Source of the DNA: Bacillota bacterium
Lineage (GTDB): Bacteria > Bacillota > Clostridia > Acetivibrionales > DSM-1351
Assembly: GCA_023409265.1 (NCBI GenBank)
Contig: JAEYHZ010000004.1
Span: 248,001 to 312,000, forward strand
Direction: 5' to 3'
DNA: 64,000 nucleotides
Shown here piece by piece: positions 26,247-34,272 of this stretch. Below the pieces are notes generated by a model. The model searched no databases. It was not told the origin of the DNA and was given only the letters and a program-made list of their open reading frames with translations. The translations under genes and the position numbers were made by a program. Numbering within the stretch: the stretch's first letter is position 1; the number at the start of each line of letters is the position of its first letter.

Positions 26247-26421
26247 AGGAATAGCTAAATAAAAAAAGCCGATTTTCAAGGGAGATAGTTTTAGAAAAGA
26301 CAAGACGGAGGGGGCAATAATTGCTTTATTGCAACGAAGTACTGCACAGCAGTACTTTTCGACAGCGCAGTATTTTCGGAAAACAGCACCTTGAAAAATG
26401 GGAAGTTATTTAACTATTCCT
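26247..26421. repeat. Miniature inverted-repeat element, family B (largest copy)
   Basis: Left end AGGAATAGCTAAATAA, complement of right end AGGAATAGTTAAATAA; the inverted ends continue into TTTTCAAGG on both sides. 175 bp, with an internal perfect hairpin AAGTACTGC-ACA-GCAGTACTT (26337-26357). Occupies almost the whole gap between the mutarotase-like gene and the GH94 gene. Confidence 0.75.
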
Positions 26422-26442
26422 GGAACAGGATGGTAAAAAACT

Positions 26443-29274
26443 ATGAACAAAGGCTGGAAGTTTATTGATAATAAGGGTACCTTCGAAATAGATGCTCCTC
26501 ATAAAAACAGCTATCTCTATTTTCCCCTTGCAAATGAAGCTGGAATGATGTCAAATATTACTCCAACTCTGAATGGTGACATTAAAACAAGTCAAAATAC
26601 ATTTTTTAATCTGCCGGTTTCAGCAGAAGATCTGCATAATACAAAATCAAACAGAAATTTCTGGATTTTTTTGGAAGGGGAGGGTGCCTGGTCTGCAGCA
26701 GGCACATCTTCCCGGCAGCAGGCAAATATGTTTAATAACGAAGCAGAGGAAAAGGTTACACTGCAAGCCGGACTTTTGTGGCATAAGGTAATAAGAGAGA
26801 ACGGCAGACTTGGTATAAAGTCCGAGATAACCAGCTTTGTCCCTGTCGGCAGATTCAAGGTTGAACTCATGAAGGTTATAATTACCAACACCGGTTCAGA
26901 AGCTGTAAATATTACACCTACGGCTGCCATTCCGGTATATGGACGTTCGGCAGAAAGTGTAAGGGATCACCGTAATGTAACAAGTTTGCTTCACCGGGTT
27001 TATGTGGTAAATGAAGGTTTGGAGGTTCAACCTGCCATGACCTTTGATGAGAGAGGGCATAAGGTTAATCAGTTATCCTATAACGTTTATGGTGTGGAGG
27101 AAAATGAAAGCACTCCTGTAGGTGCCATACCTGTTATGGAAGAATATATTGGAGAAGGCGGGAGCCTGGAATGGCCGGAGGCTGTTGTATGCAATACAAA
27201 GAACCTGCTTAAGGCAGGAGATGCTGTAGATGGCTATGAAACTGTCGGCGCACTGAGATTTAACGACCGCAGGTTAAATCCGGGAGAGGCTGCTGCTTAT
27301 ATTGTTGCCATGTCAGTAACAGAAGACAGAACTTCCGATAAAGCGGGTATATTGGAATACCTGAATGTTAAAAGTTTTGATGCTCAGCTGGAGAAAAACA
27401 TAGATTACTGGGAGGAAAAGCTCGGTAAAATTAATTTCAGCAGCGATGATAAGCACTTTGATGCCTGGATGAAGTGGGTATCCCTGCAGCCCATACTCAG
27501 GAGAATCTATGGATGCTCCTTTATGCCCCATCATGATTACGGAAAAGGAGGCCGGGGATGGAGGGATCTGTGGCAGGACTGTCTGGCACTGCTGCTTATG
27601 GAAACAGACACTGTCAGAACCCAGCTTCTTAATAATTTTGGCGGTGTAAGGCTGGATGGAACAAATGCTACTATTATCGGCAAAGGTCCGGGAGAATTTG
27701 TTGCCGACAGGAATAATATAAGCAGGGTATGGTCGGATCATGGAGTGTGGCCTTTCTTCACCACTCTCCTTTACATCAATCAGAGCGGAGATCTGGATTT
27801 TCTGTTTGAACAGCAGAATTACTTCAAGGACCGGCTTGTAATGAGATCCGGGGACATTGACAGGGAATGGTCACCTGACTACGGTAACAAGCAGAGATGT
27901 GAAAACGGTGAGCTTTATTCCGGAACAATTCTTGAGCATATTCTAATTCAGAATCTTGCGGCCTTCTTCAATGCAGGTGAGCACAACAATATCCGCATGG
28001 AAAATGCAGATTGGAATGATGCCTTCGACATGGCCGCCCAAAAAGGTGAGACGGTTGCATTTACTTCCTTCTATGCCGGAAATCTTATTGAACTGAGCAA
28101 ACTCCTGCTTAAAATAAGGGAATTGAAGGGAATAGAGCAGATAGAGGTTGCCTCGGAAATAGCTGTACTTTTTGATACTCTAACTGACAGTGTTGAGTAT
28201 AACGCCTCAGTTCAAAGAAAAATTTCCGATTGCAGGAAAAATTCCTTGCATCAGCTGCGTTTCAACGAGGCAAATGACGCTGAGGATGACTATTTGCTCC
28301 GTTATAATAACCCTGAGGCAAAAAATGAGCATCTGATGCAATATTACAAAGCCTGCATCCACAACATAAGCGGTGAAAAGGTTAAACTGGATATTGTTGA
28401 GGTTTCGGAAGACCTGAGAAAAAAGGGTCAGTGGCTGACAGAGCACATTGGCAGAAATGAATTGGTGCGTTCAAAGGAAGGCTTTGAATGGTTCAATGGC
28501 TATTATGACAATGCAGGAGAACAGGTTGAAGGGCAGAAGTCTTCAGGTGTAAGAATGACTCTGACAGGACAGGTTTTTCCTATTATGATGGGAATTGCCT
28601 CAAAAGAACAGATCGGTAATGCCGTAAAAGCAGTAAATAAGTATTTATACGACGGCAAGCTTGGCAGTTACAGATTGAACAATAATTTTCATGAGTTAAA
28701 GCTGGATCTGGGAAGATGCTTTGGTTTTGCTTTCGGGCACAAGGAAAATGGAGCCGTTTTCAGTCATATGGCTGTAATGTACTCTTATGCATTGTATAGA
28801 CAGGGTTTTGTTTCCGAGGGCTATGAGGTTCTTAATTCCTTGTACAATATATGTACTGATTTTGATAAAGCCAGAATATACCCCGGTATTCCGGAGTATA
28901 TCAACGAGAGGGGCAGGGGTATGTACCACTATCTTACAGGCTCGGCAAGCTGGCTTATGCTGTTGATGCTGACAGAAGTGTACGGTGTAAGAGGTAACAT
29001 GGGAAATCTATATATCCAGCCGAAACTGAAAAAGGAACAGTTTAATCCCGAAGGAACAGCTACAGTGGATACAATATTTGCCGGCAGACCAATAAAACTG
29101 AAGTATTCCAATAAGCAGCATCTGGACTATGGTCAGTATTCAATCAAGAGTGTTGCGGTTAATGGCAGTTCAGTGAAATTCGCTGGTGGAGACAATGCTG
29201 CAATTATTGACAGAGAAAGTCTTTTAGCCCTTTCACAGGATTCTACCAACAGTATTGAAATCCAGCTGGCCTAG
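26443..29274 (+). CDS. GH94 phosphorylase, laminaribiose phosphorylase-like, with in-frame repeat insertion
   Basis: 943-residue cytoplasmic inverting phosphorylase. Beta-sandwich N-terminus (SYLYFPLANEAGMMSNITP, FWIFLEGEGAWSA), (alpha/alpha)6 barrel with GKGGRGWRDLWQDCLALLL, GTNATIIGKGPGEF and MENADWNDAFDMAA; D526 is the expected general acid. C-terminal YLTGSASWLMLLML is a GH94 hallmark. Longer than cellobiose phosphorylase (811) and close to laminaribiose phosphorylase. The neighbouring GH30 and GH16 genes favour beta-1,3-linked substrate, but cellodextrin phosphorylase is not excluded. Codons 586-620 are a family A repeat (see repeat entry) inserted between VE and YNNPEAKNEHL. AGGATGG precedes the ATG. 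Reading frame is intact. Confidence 0.85.
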   Translation: MNKGWKFIDNKGTFEIDAPHKNSYLYFPLANEAGMMSNITPTLNGDIKTSQNTFFNLPVSAEDLHNTKSNRNFWIFLEGEGAWSAAGTSSRQQANMFNNEAEEKVTLQAGLLWHKVIRENGRLGIKSEITSFVPVGRFKVELMKVIITNTGSEAVNITPTAAIPVYGRSAESVRDHRNVTSLLHRVYVVNEGLEVQPAMTFDERGHKVNQLSYNVYGVEENESTPVGAIPVMEEYIGEGGSLEWPEAVVCNTKNLLKAGDAVDGYETVGALRFNDRRLNPGEAAAYIVAMSVTEDRTSDKAGILEYLNVKSFDAQLEKNIDYWEEKLGKINFSSDDKHFDAWMKWVSLQPILRRIYGCSFMPHHDYGKGGRGWRDLWQDCLALLLMETDTVRTQLLNNFGGVRLDGTNATIIGKGPGEFVADRNNISRVWSDHGVWPFFTTLLYINQSGDLDFLFEQQNYFKDRLVMRSGDIDREWSPDYGNKQRCENGELYSGTILEHILIQNLAAFFNAGEHNNIRMENADWNDAFDMAAQKGETVAFTSFYAGNLIELSKLLLKIRELKGIEQIEVASEIAVLFDTLTDSVEYNASVQRKISDCRKNSLHQLRFNEANDAEDDYLLRYNNPEAKNEHLMQYYKACIHNISGEKVKLDIVEVSEDLRKKGQWLTEHIGRNELVRSKEGFEWFNGYYDNAGEQVEGQKSSGVRMTLTGQVFPIMMGIASKEQIGNAVKAVNKYLYDGKLGSYRLNNNFHELKLDLGRCFGFAFGHKENGAVFSHMAVMYSYALYRQGFVSEGYEVLNSLYNICTDFDKARIYPGIPEYINERGRGMYHYLTGSASWLMLLMLTEVYGVRGNMGNLYIQPKLKKEQFNPEGTATVDTIFAGRPIKLKYSNKQHLDYGQYSIKSVAVNGSSVKFAGGDNAAIIDRESLLALSQDSTNSIEIQLA
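28198..28302 (+). repeat. Family A repeat element inside GH94 coding sequence
   Basis: 105 bp (35 codons exactly), bounded by TATAA at 28198 and a second TATAA at 28303, a possible target duplication. The first 73 bp match the intergenic copy at 9266-9338, including GCGTTTCAACGAGGC (28257-28271). Removing it restores the uninterrupted peptide DSVEYNNPEAKNEHL. The inserted stretch encodes a Cys/Arg/Asn-rich segment (ASVQRKISDCRKNSLHQ) unlike the rest of the protein. Confidence 0.8.
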
Positions 29275-29313
29275 GGTATTAAGTTGCAAAAGTTAATTAA
29301 AGAGAGGTTAATA

Positions 29314-32300
29314 ATGAAACCCAACTACATTTTTAATGAAAACAATGAATTTATTATAGAGAACTATGACCGTGCAAAGACCTTTGCAAGCTTTTTGCCC
29401 GGTATTGCAGGGATTGACGGTATACCCATGTGGGCATTTTATGTAAATAGAGGCCAGGTAATGGGGAGCTTTGGTGTTAAGGACAGAAACGGTACTATTA
29501 TGGAGTTCTTCCCTGCTCACACCATGTATCAAAATGTTGAACGTAAAGGCTTCAGAACTTTCATAAAATATAATGCTAAAATTCATGAGATCTTTTCATC
29601 AGTTTCTGCAGATGACTTTACAAGAAGCCTGGTAATAGAGAAAAATCTAATAAAGATAATTGAAGAAAACAGGACTTTAGGATTAAGGGTAACAGTGGCC
29701 TATTTCACAATGCCAGGTGAAAGTTATGCTGCCCTGGTGAGAAAGGTCAGCGTAGAAAATCTTGACGGTGTAACAAAAGAAATAGAAATATTGGACGGAC
29801 TTCCACAAATCCTTCCGGTTGGAGCTACAAATGCAAGTTATCAGGAAATGTCAAACCTTATGAAAGCCTGGTTTGAGGTTTATAACACTGAAAACGGAAT
29901 TGCCTACTATAAGGTAAGAGCTTCTACCGCAGACACCGTTGAAGTAAGTGAATACGAGGAGGGAAATTTCTATCTTTCCTTCTCATCGGAAAGTAATGGT
30001 CTTTTAACTCCAATCTATGACATGGATGTTATTTTTGGGTATAATTGTGCCTTTACAAGGGCTGATGGATGGGATTGTTCGGTGGAAGAACTGCTTAAAA
30101 GAAAACAGATAGCACAAAACAAGGTCTCAGGCGGATTTTCAGGTTTAAGAACTACTCTCTCAAATAAGAAATTTGAATTATGTACAGTAATAGGACATAT
30201 TTCAAGTATTGCTTTGATTAATTCAAAAAAAAGCAGCTTTACCATGGAGTTTATAGCTGAGAAGGAAAAGCAGGCAATAGAGCTGGTAGAGCAGCTGGTT
30301 GCGGATACATATACCAAAACCGCTGTAGGGCTGTTCGACAAATATATAGATCAATGCCACCTGGATAATTTGCTTAGAGGTGGATATCCTCTTGTATTCA
30401 AGGCCGGTGACAGGAATCATGTATACCATGTCTTTTCAAGAAAACACGGTGATTTGGAGAGAGAGTACAATTTCTTCGCCCTTGAACCTGCGCTTTACTC
30501 ACAGGGAAACGGTAACTTCAGGGATGTAAGCCAGAACAGGAGAAATGATGTTCTCTTAAAGCCTGAAGTTAAAGACTTTAATGTAAGACACTTTATGAAT
30601 CTGATCCAGGCGGATGGTTATAACCCGCTGTCGGTAAAAGGCTGCACTTTCACATTTGATGAAAACAGCTGGAATGTCATTGAGGCTGAACTGGACACTC
30701 ATCAGGCTGAGATAAGGAAATTGCTTTCAAAAAGGTTTACCCCGGGTAAGCTGATTTCATTTATGGTAGAGCACAATACACAGATTAAGGAATCAAAGGA
30801 AGCTTTTCTGGAACGGGTACTGTCATATTCAAATCAGAATTTTGAAGCAGATTTCGGTGAGGGGTACTGGAGTGACCACTGGACATATAATATGGATCTT
30901 GTTGAAACTTATCTGACCATATATCCGGATATGAAGGAAAGTTTTGTATTCGGGGAGAATGGCTACTGCTTCTACAAAAGTCCGGTCTTTGTTCTGCCAA
31001 GATCCGATAAATATGTTCTGGCCAATGGAAAAGTCAGACAGTATGGTGCAATATTGGAGGAAAAGGACGCTCATAACAGGTCTTCAGAGAATTGCTGGTT
31101 AAGGACAAAAAATGGTGAAGGTGATATATATTATACAAGTCTGTATGTGAAATTATTCTCACTTGCTTTGATTAAATTTGTAAGCCTTGATCCTGAAGGT
31201 ATGGGGATCGAAATCGAAGCAGGGAAGCCGGGCTGGAATGATGCTTTGAATGGCTTGTCAGGGCTTTTCGGCTCAAGCATGTGTGAAACCGCAGAATTAC
31301 TCAGAATTGTAGATTTCATTATTGACAGCAGCTCGAAGTACAACAAAACTGTATCACTTCCGGAGGAAATAAGTGATTTGTACAAAGCCTGTGATGAGCT
31401 TCTGAATAAAAACTTATTTTCGAATCTAAATGATTTTAATTACTGGGATCAGACTGCTGCAGCAAAGGAGCTTTATCGAAGCAGAATCCGCCGGGGAATA
31501 AGCGGAAAAGTGTGTACATACCATACAGGGGAAATATTGCATGTATTCAATAAAATGAAGCACAAACTTCAAAAAGGTATGGATAGGTCCTTATCTTATG
31601 GCGATGGTATTTACCCCACATACTTTACTTATAATGCCACAAAGTATGAACTTGCCGAAGGAGGCGGAAATCCTGTAAACGGATATCAAAATGTTAATAT
31701 TACTGAATTTGAGTGTAATCCGTTGCCCTTATTTCTTGAAGGCCCTGCAAGAATTATGAAGACTATGGAAGATGAGGGCAAGGCACTTGAATTGTACAAG
31801 GCTGTTAAAGCAAGTGACATGTTTGATAAAAAGCTTCAGATGTATAAAACCTCTGTATCACTGGAGGAAACCAGTACTGAAATAGGCAGGCTGAGGGCCT
31901 TTACTCCGGGTTGGCTTGAAAGGGAAGCGGTATTTTTACATATGGAATACAAGTATCTTTTGTCCATGCTGCAGGCGGGCTTATATGACCAGTTCTATAA
32001 CGACATACTCACTATGCTGGTTCCGTTTATGAAGCCTGAAGTATACGGAAGAAGTACTTTGGAAAATTCGTCCTTTATAGCCAGCTCGGCAAATCCTGAT
32101 GAACAGGTACACGGAAGAGGCTTCGTAGCAAGAATGAGCGGATCAACAGCTGAAATGCTCAGTATGTGGTTCTTTATGATGGCAGGTAAAGATATCTTTA
32201 CATTTAATTACGGTGAATTAAGGCTGGAATTAAAACCCGTTCTGCCGGGTTGGCTTTTTAATGACGACGGTGTGATAAGCTTTAAGCTTCTTGGGAGTAT

Positions 32301-32487
32301 TATTGTCAATTACATAAACCCCTCCCGTAAAAATACATATGGAGAAGGGGCTGTAAAACCTGTAAAATACACTCTGACCGGTTTTGAGAATCAGTTAGTG
32401 GAAATCAATGAGGGATTTATCAGGGGGCAGTTTGCTGAAGAAGTAAGAAATTGTAAAATAAAGAGCATTGACATATACCTTGCTTGA
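29314..32487 (+). CDS. GH94-clan beta-oligoglucan phosphorylase (about 1,057 aa)
   Basis: Large inverting phosphorylase. N-terminal segments SFLPGIAGIDGIPMWAFYVNRGQ, SFGVKDRNGTIMEFFPAH and GFRTFIK; AYFTMPGESYAALVRKV; NFRDVSQNRRNDV; barrel motif EAGKPGWNDALNGLSGLFGSSMCE, with the Asp of WND as likely acid; late PGWL and RGFVARMSGSTAEML. Length and motifs fit the 1,000-1,100 residue group comprising 1,2-beta-oligoglucan phosphorylase (GH94) and beta-1,3-oligoglucan phosphorylases (GH149/GH161). Context argues for beta-1,3; sequence reading cannot decide. The frame opens at TTG 29284, but GAGAGG fits the ATG at 29314. 39 bp after the GH94 gene, so same operon. No signal peptide. Confidence 0.82.
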   Translation: MKPNYIFNENNEFIIENYDRAKTFASFLPGIAGIDGIPMWAFYVNRGQVMGSFGVKDRNGTIMEFFPAHTMYQNVERKGFRTFIKYNAKIHEIFSSVSADDFTRSLVIEKNLIKIIEENRTLGLRVTVAYFTMPGESYAALVRKVSVENLDGVTKEIEILDGLPQILPVGATNASYQEMSNLMKAWFEVYNTENGIAYYKVRASTADTVEVSEYEEGNFYLSFSSESNGLLTPIYDMDVIFGYNCAFTRADGWDCSVEELLKRKQIAQNKVSGGFSGLRTTLSNKKFELCTVIGHISSIALINSKKSSFTMEFIAEKEKQAIELVEQLVADTYTKTAVGLFDKYIDQCHLDNLLRGGYPLVFKAGDRNHVYHVFSRKHGDLEREYNFFALEPALYSQGNGNFRDVSQNRRNDVLLKPEVKDFNVRHFMNLIQADGYNPLSVKGCTFTFDENSWNVIEAELDTHQAEIRKLLSKRFTPGKLISFMVEHNTQIKESKEAFLERVLSYSNQNFEADFGEGYWSDHWTYNMDLVETYLTIYPDMKESFVFGENGYCFYKSPVFVLPRSDKYVLANGKVRQYGAILEEKDAHNRSSENCWLRTKNGEGDIYYTSLYVKLFSLALIKFVSLDPEGMGIEIEAGKPGWNDALNGLSGLFGSSMCETAELLRIVDFIIDSSSKYNKTVSLPEEISDLYKACDELLNKNLFSNLNDFNYWDQTAAAKELYRSRIRRGISGKVCTYHTGEILHVFNKMKHKLQKGMDRSLSYGDGIYPTYFTYNATKYELAEGGGNPVNGYQNVNITEFECNPLPLFLEGPARIMKTMEDEGKALELYKAVKASDMFDKKLQMYKTSVSLEETSTEIGRLRAFTPGWLEREAVFLHMEYKYLLSMLQAGLYDQFYNDILTMLVPFMKPEVYGRSTLENSSFIASSANPDEQVHGRGFVARMSGSTAEMLSMWFFMMAGKDIFTFNYGELRLELKPVLPGWLFNDDGVISFKLLGSIIVNYINPSRKNTYGEGAVKPVKYTLTGFENQLVEINEGFIRGQFAEEVRNCKIKSIDIYLA

Positions 32488-32520
32488 TAAAATAACGAAA
32501 ATATATCTCATAGTGCGTTA

Positions 32521-32534
32521 TGTTAACGCTTGAA
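32521..32534. promoter_or_regulatory. Candidate CcpA cre site
   Basis: TGTTAACGCTTGAA; its complement TTCAAGCGTTAACA differs at two positions from the cre-like TGTAAGCGTTAACA. It overlaps the -35 hexamer of the promoter at 32530, where CcpA would repress. Confidence 0.45.
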
Positions 32535-32558
32535 ACTGGTATATTATGGGTATATAAT
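32530..32558 (+). promoter_or_regulatory. Sigma-A promoter of the regulator-kinase-importer operon
   Basis: TTGAAA (32530-32535), 17-bp spacer, TATAAT (32553-32558). About 145 bp upstream of the response regulator start; a family B element lies in the leader. Confidence 0.72.
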
Positions 32559-32581
32559 GACTGTAGAATGCTGCTGATGAG

Positions 32582-32671
32582 AGGAATGATTAAATAATAC
32601 AGCCCGGTTAATAGGAGGGGTTTTCCTGAAATGTCCTCTTATAAACGGAAGGTTATTATTCAAACATTCCT
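32582..32671. repeat. Miniature inverted-repeat element, family B
   Basis: Left end AGGAATGATTAAATAATAC; complement of right end AGGAATGTTTGAATAATAAC. 90 bp, wholly within the leader between the promoter at 32530 and the regulator gene. Confidence 0.6.
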
Positions 32672-32703
32672 TAACATAAAATTTTATGCTGGAGGGAATC
32701 ACA

Positions 32704-34257
32704 TTGGCTAAAGCATTATTGGTTGATGATGAAAAGTATATAAGGAATGGAATAAGAGCTATCATATCAAGGTCCGACTCCATTTTTACCGAAATTGATG
32801 AATGTGTAAATGGAATCGAGGCCTTAAATAAATTATCCGAAAACAGATATGATCTGGTGATAACGGACCTTATTATGCCTCAAATTGACGGTATCGAGCT
32901 GGTAGCAAGGATTGACAGCATGGATTTCAAGCCTTATACCGTTGTTCTGAGTGGATACGATGATTTCAAATATGCTCAGAAGGCAATTAAATATGGTGTT
33001 AAGGCATACCTCCTGAAGCCTGTGGATAGAAATGAACTTCTGAATATTGTTAAGAAGGCTGAAGAGGAATACCTTAAAAAGCAGAACTCCGAGGTGAATC
33101 TTAAGGCTGCTGACAGCTCGGAATATTTCTCCAACCAGTTAAAGCTTATGCTGTTAAGTGACCATTCCGCCAGACAGGAGGCAGAAAAGCTGTTTCTTTC
33201 CTGCAATATGGATTTCGTCAGAGATAAATACCAGGTTGTTTCGGTTAATTCCTGTGAGGTGTATACATACGAGGATAAGCTTGAAAATAATATGTCCCTT
33301 TTACACAATATAAAGCAATATTTAAATAACACCGGGACATATGGTTTCTCCTTTTTGGATAATAAGAATAATATAGTTTTAATATTAAATGTAAAAACAG
33401 ATGTAAATGAATTGATAGATACAATAAATAAAATGTTTGGAACAAAATGTACAGCCGGAATAGGAGATACATTTCAGGATGTTTCTGAAATGCGTATCTC
33501 CTATGGCCAGTCGGATTACGCCTTAAGGTATAGACTGATAACACCCGGCAGAGCTGTAAAATGCTATTGTGAAATAACCGAACCCGACCGTAATTTTGTC
33601 ATGCCTGTCAGACTGATCAAAAATCTTACGGGTATGCTGGACACCGAGCGGAAAGATGATTTATGTAAAGTAATTAATCAAATTTTTGATGAAAGTGTGA
33701 TACGCAAATATCATCTGGAATATGTTGAAAAGCTTTCGGCCAGCTTCAGAACAGAAATAATCGGTTATCTTTCGGAGTATATTCCTCATAAAATTGAGTT
33801 TATAAAAGACCAGGAGGAAAACTTTAAAAGTATATTCGAGTTTTACAATCTGAGTGATTACATAAGATATCTGAAAAAGTTTGTTTTAAATATAAACGAG
33901 GTTTTATTAAGATTCAAAAATAATTTTAATACTGACAAAACAATTGAAATGGCACTTAAGTATGTACAGGAAAACTACCGTAATGATTTGACAATGGCAG
34001 AAGTAGCAAATCACATCAGTCTTAATTACTCCTATTTTTCCATCCTGTTTAAAGAAAAAATAGGTATGAATTTTGTTGATTACTTAAGAATGATACGAAT
34101 AGAGAAAGCTAAGGAATTACTTCAGAACTCAATATACAAGATTTATGAAGTTTCTGAAATGGTAGGTTACAACAATACCAAGCACTTTACGACAACTTTC
34201 AGGGCGCTCACAGGAATATCTCCAAAGGAGTATAGAGAAAAGCTTTATATAAACTAA
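32704..34257 (+). CDS. YesN-type response regulator with AraC DNA-binding domain
   Basis: 517 residues. Receiver: LLVDDEKYIRNGIR, phosphoacceptor D55 in TDLIMPQIDG, lysine in LLKPVDR. Middle region unassigned. C-terminal AraC domain: YVQENYRNDLTMAEVANHISLNYSYFS and YEVSEMVGYNNTKHFTTTFRAL. The frame opens at ATG 32686, but the GGAGGG lies inside those codons and fits TTG 32704, which yields the canonical MAKALLVDDE. It precedes its kinase by 15 bp. Expected to activate the importer and possibly the GH16 gene when the kinase senses extracellular glucan oligosaccharides. Here the regulator comes before the kinase, the reverse of the first cluster. Confidence 0.93.
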   Translation: MAKALLVDDEKYIRNGIRAIISRSDSIFTEIDECVNGIEALNKLSENRYDLVITDLIMPQIDGIELVARIDSMDFKPYTVVLSGYDDFKYAQKAIKYGVKAYLLKPVDRNELLNIVKKAEEEYLKKQNSEVNLKAADSSEYFSNQLKLMLLSDHSARQEAEKLFLSCNMDFVRDKYQVVSVNSCEVYTYEDKLENNMSLLHNIKQYLNNTGTYGFSFLDNKNNIVLILNVKTDVNELIDTINKMFGTKCTAGIGDTFQDVSEMRISYGQSDYALRYRLITPGRAVKCYCEITEPDRNFVMPVRLIKNLTGMLDTERKDDLCKVINQIFDESVIRKYHLEYVEKLSASFRTEIIGYLSEYIPHKIEFIKDQEENFKSIFEFYNLSDYIRYLKKFVLNINEVLLRFKNNFNTDKTIEMALKYVQENYRNDLTMAEVANHISLNYSYFSILFKEKIGMNFVDYLRMIRIEKAKELLQNSIYKIYEVSEMVGYNNTKHFTTTFRALTGISPKEYREKLYIN

Positions 34258-34272
34258 CTGTGGGGGGAAGCC

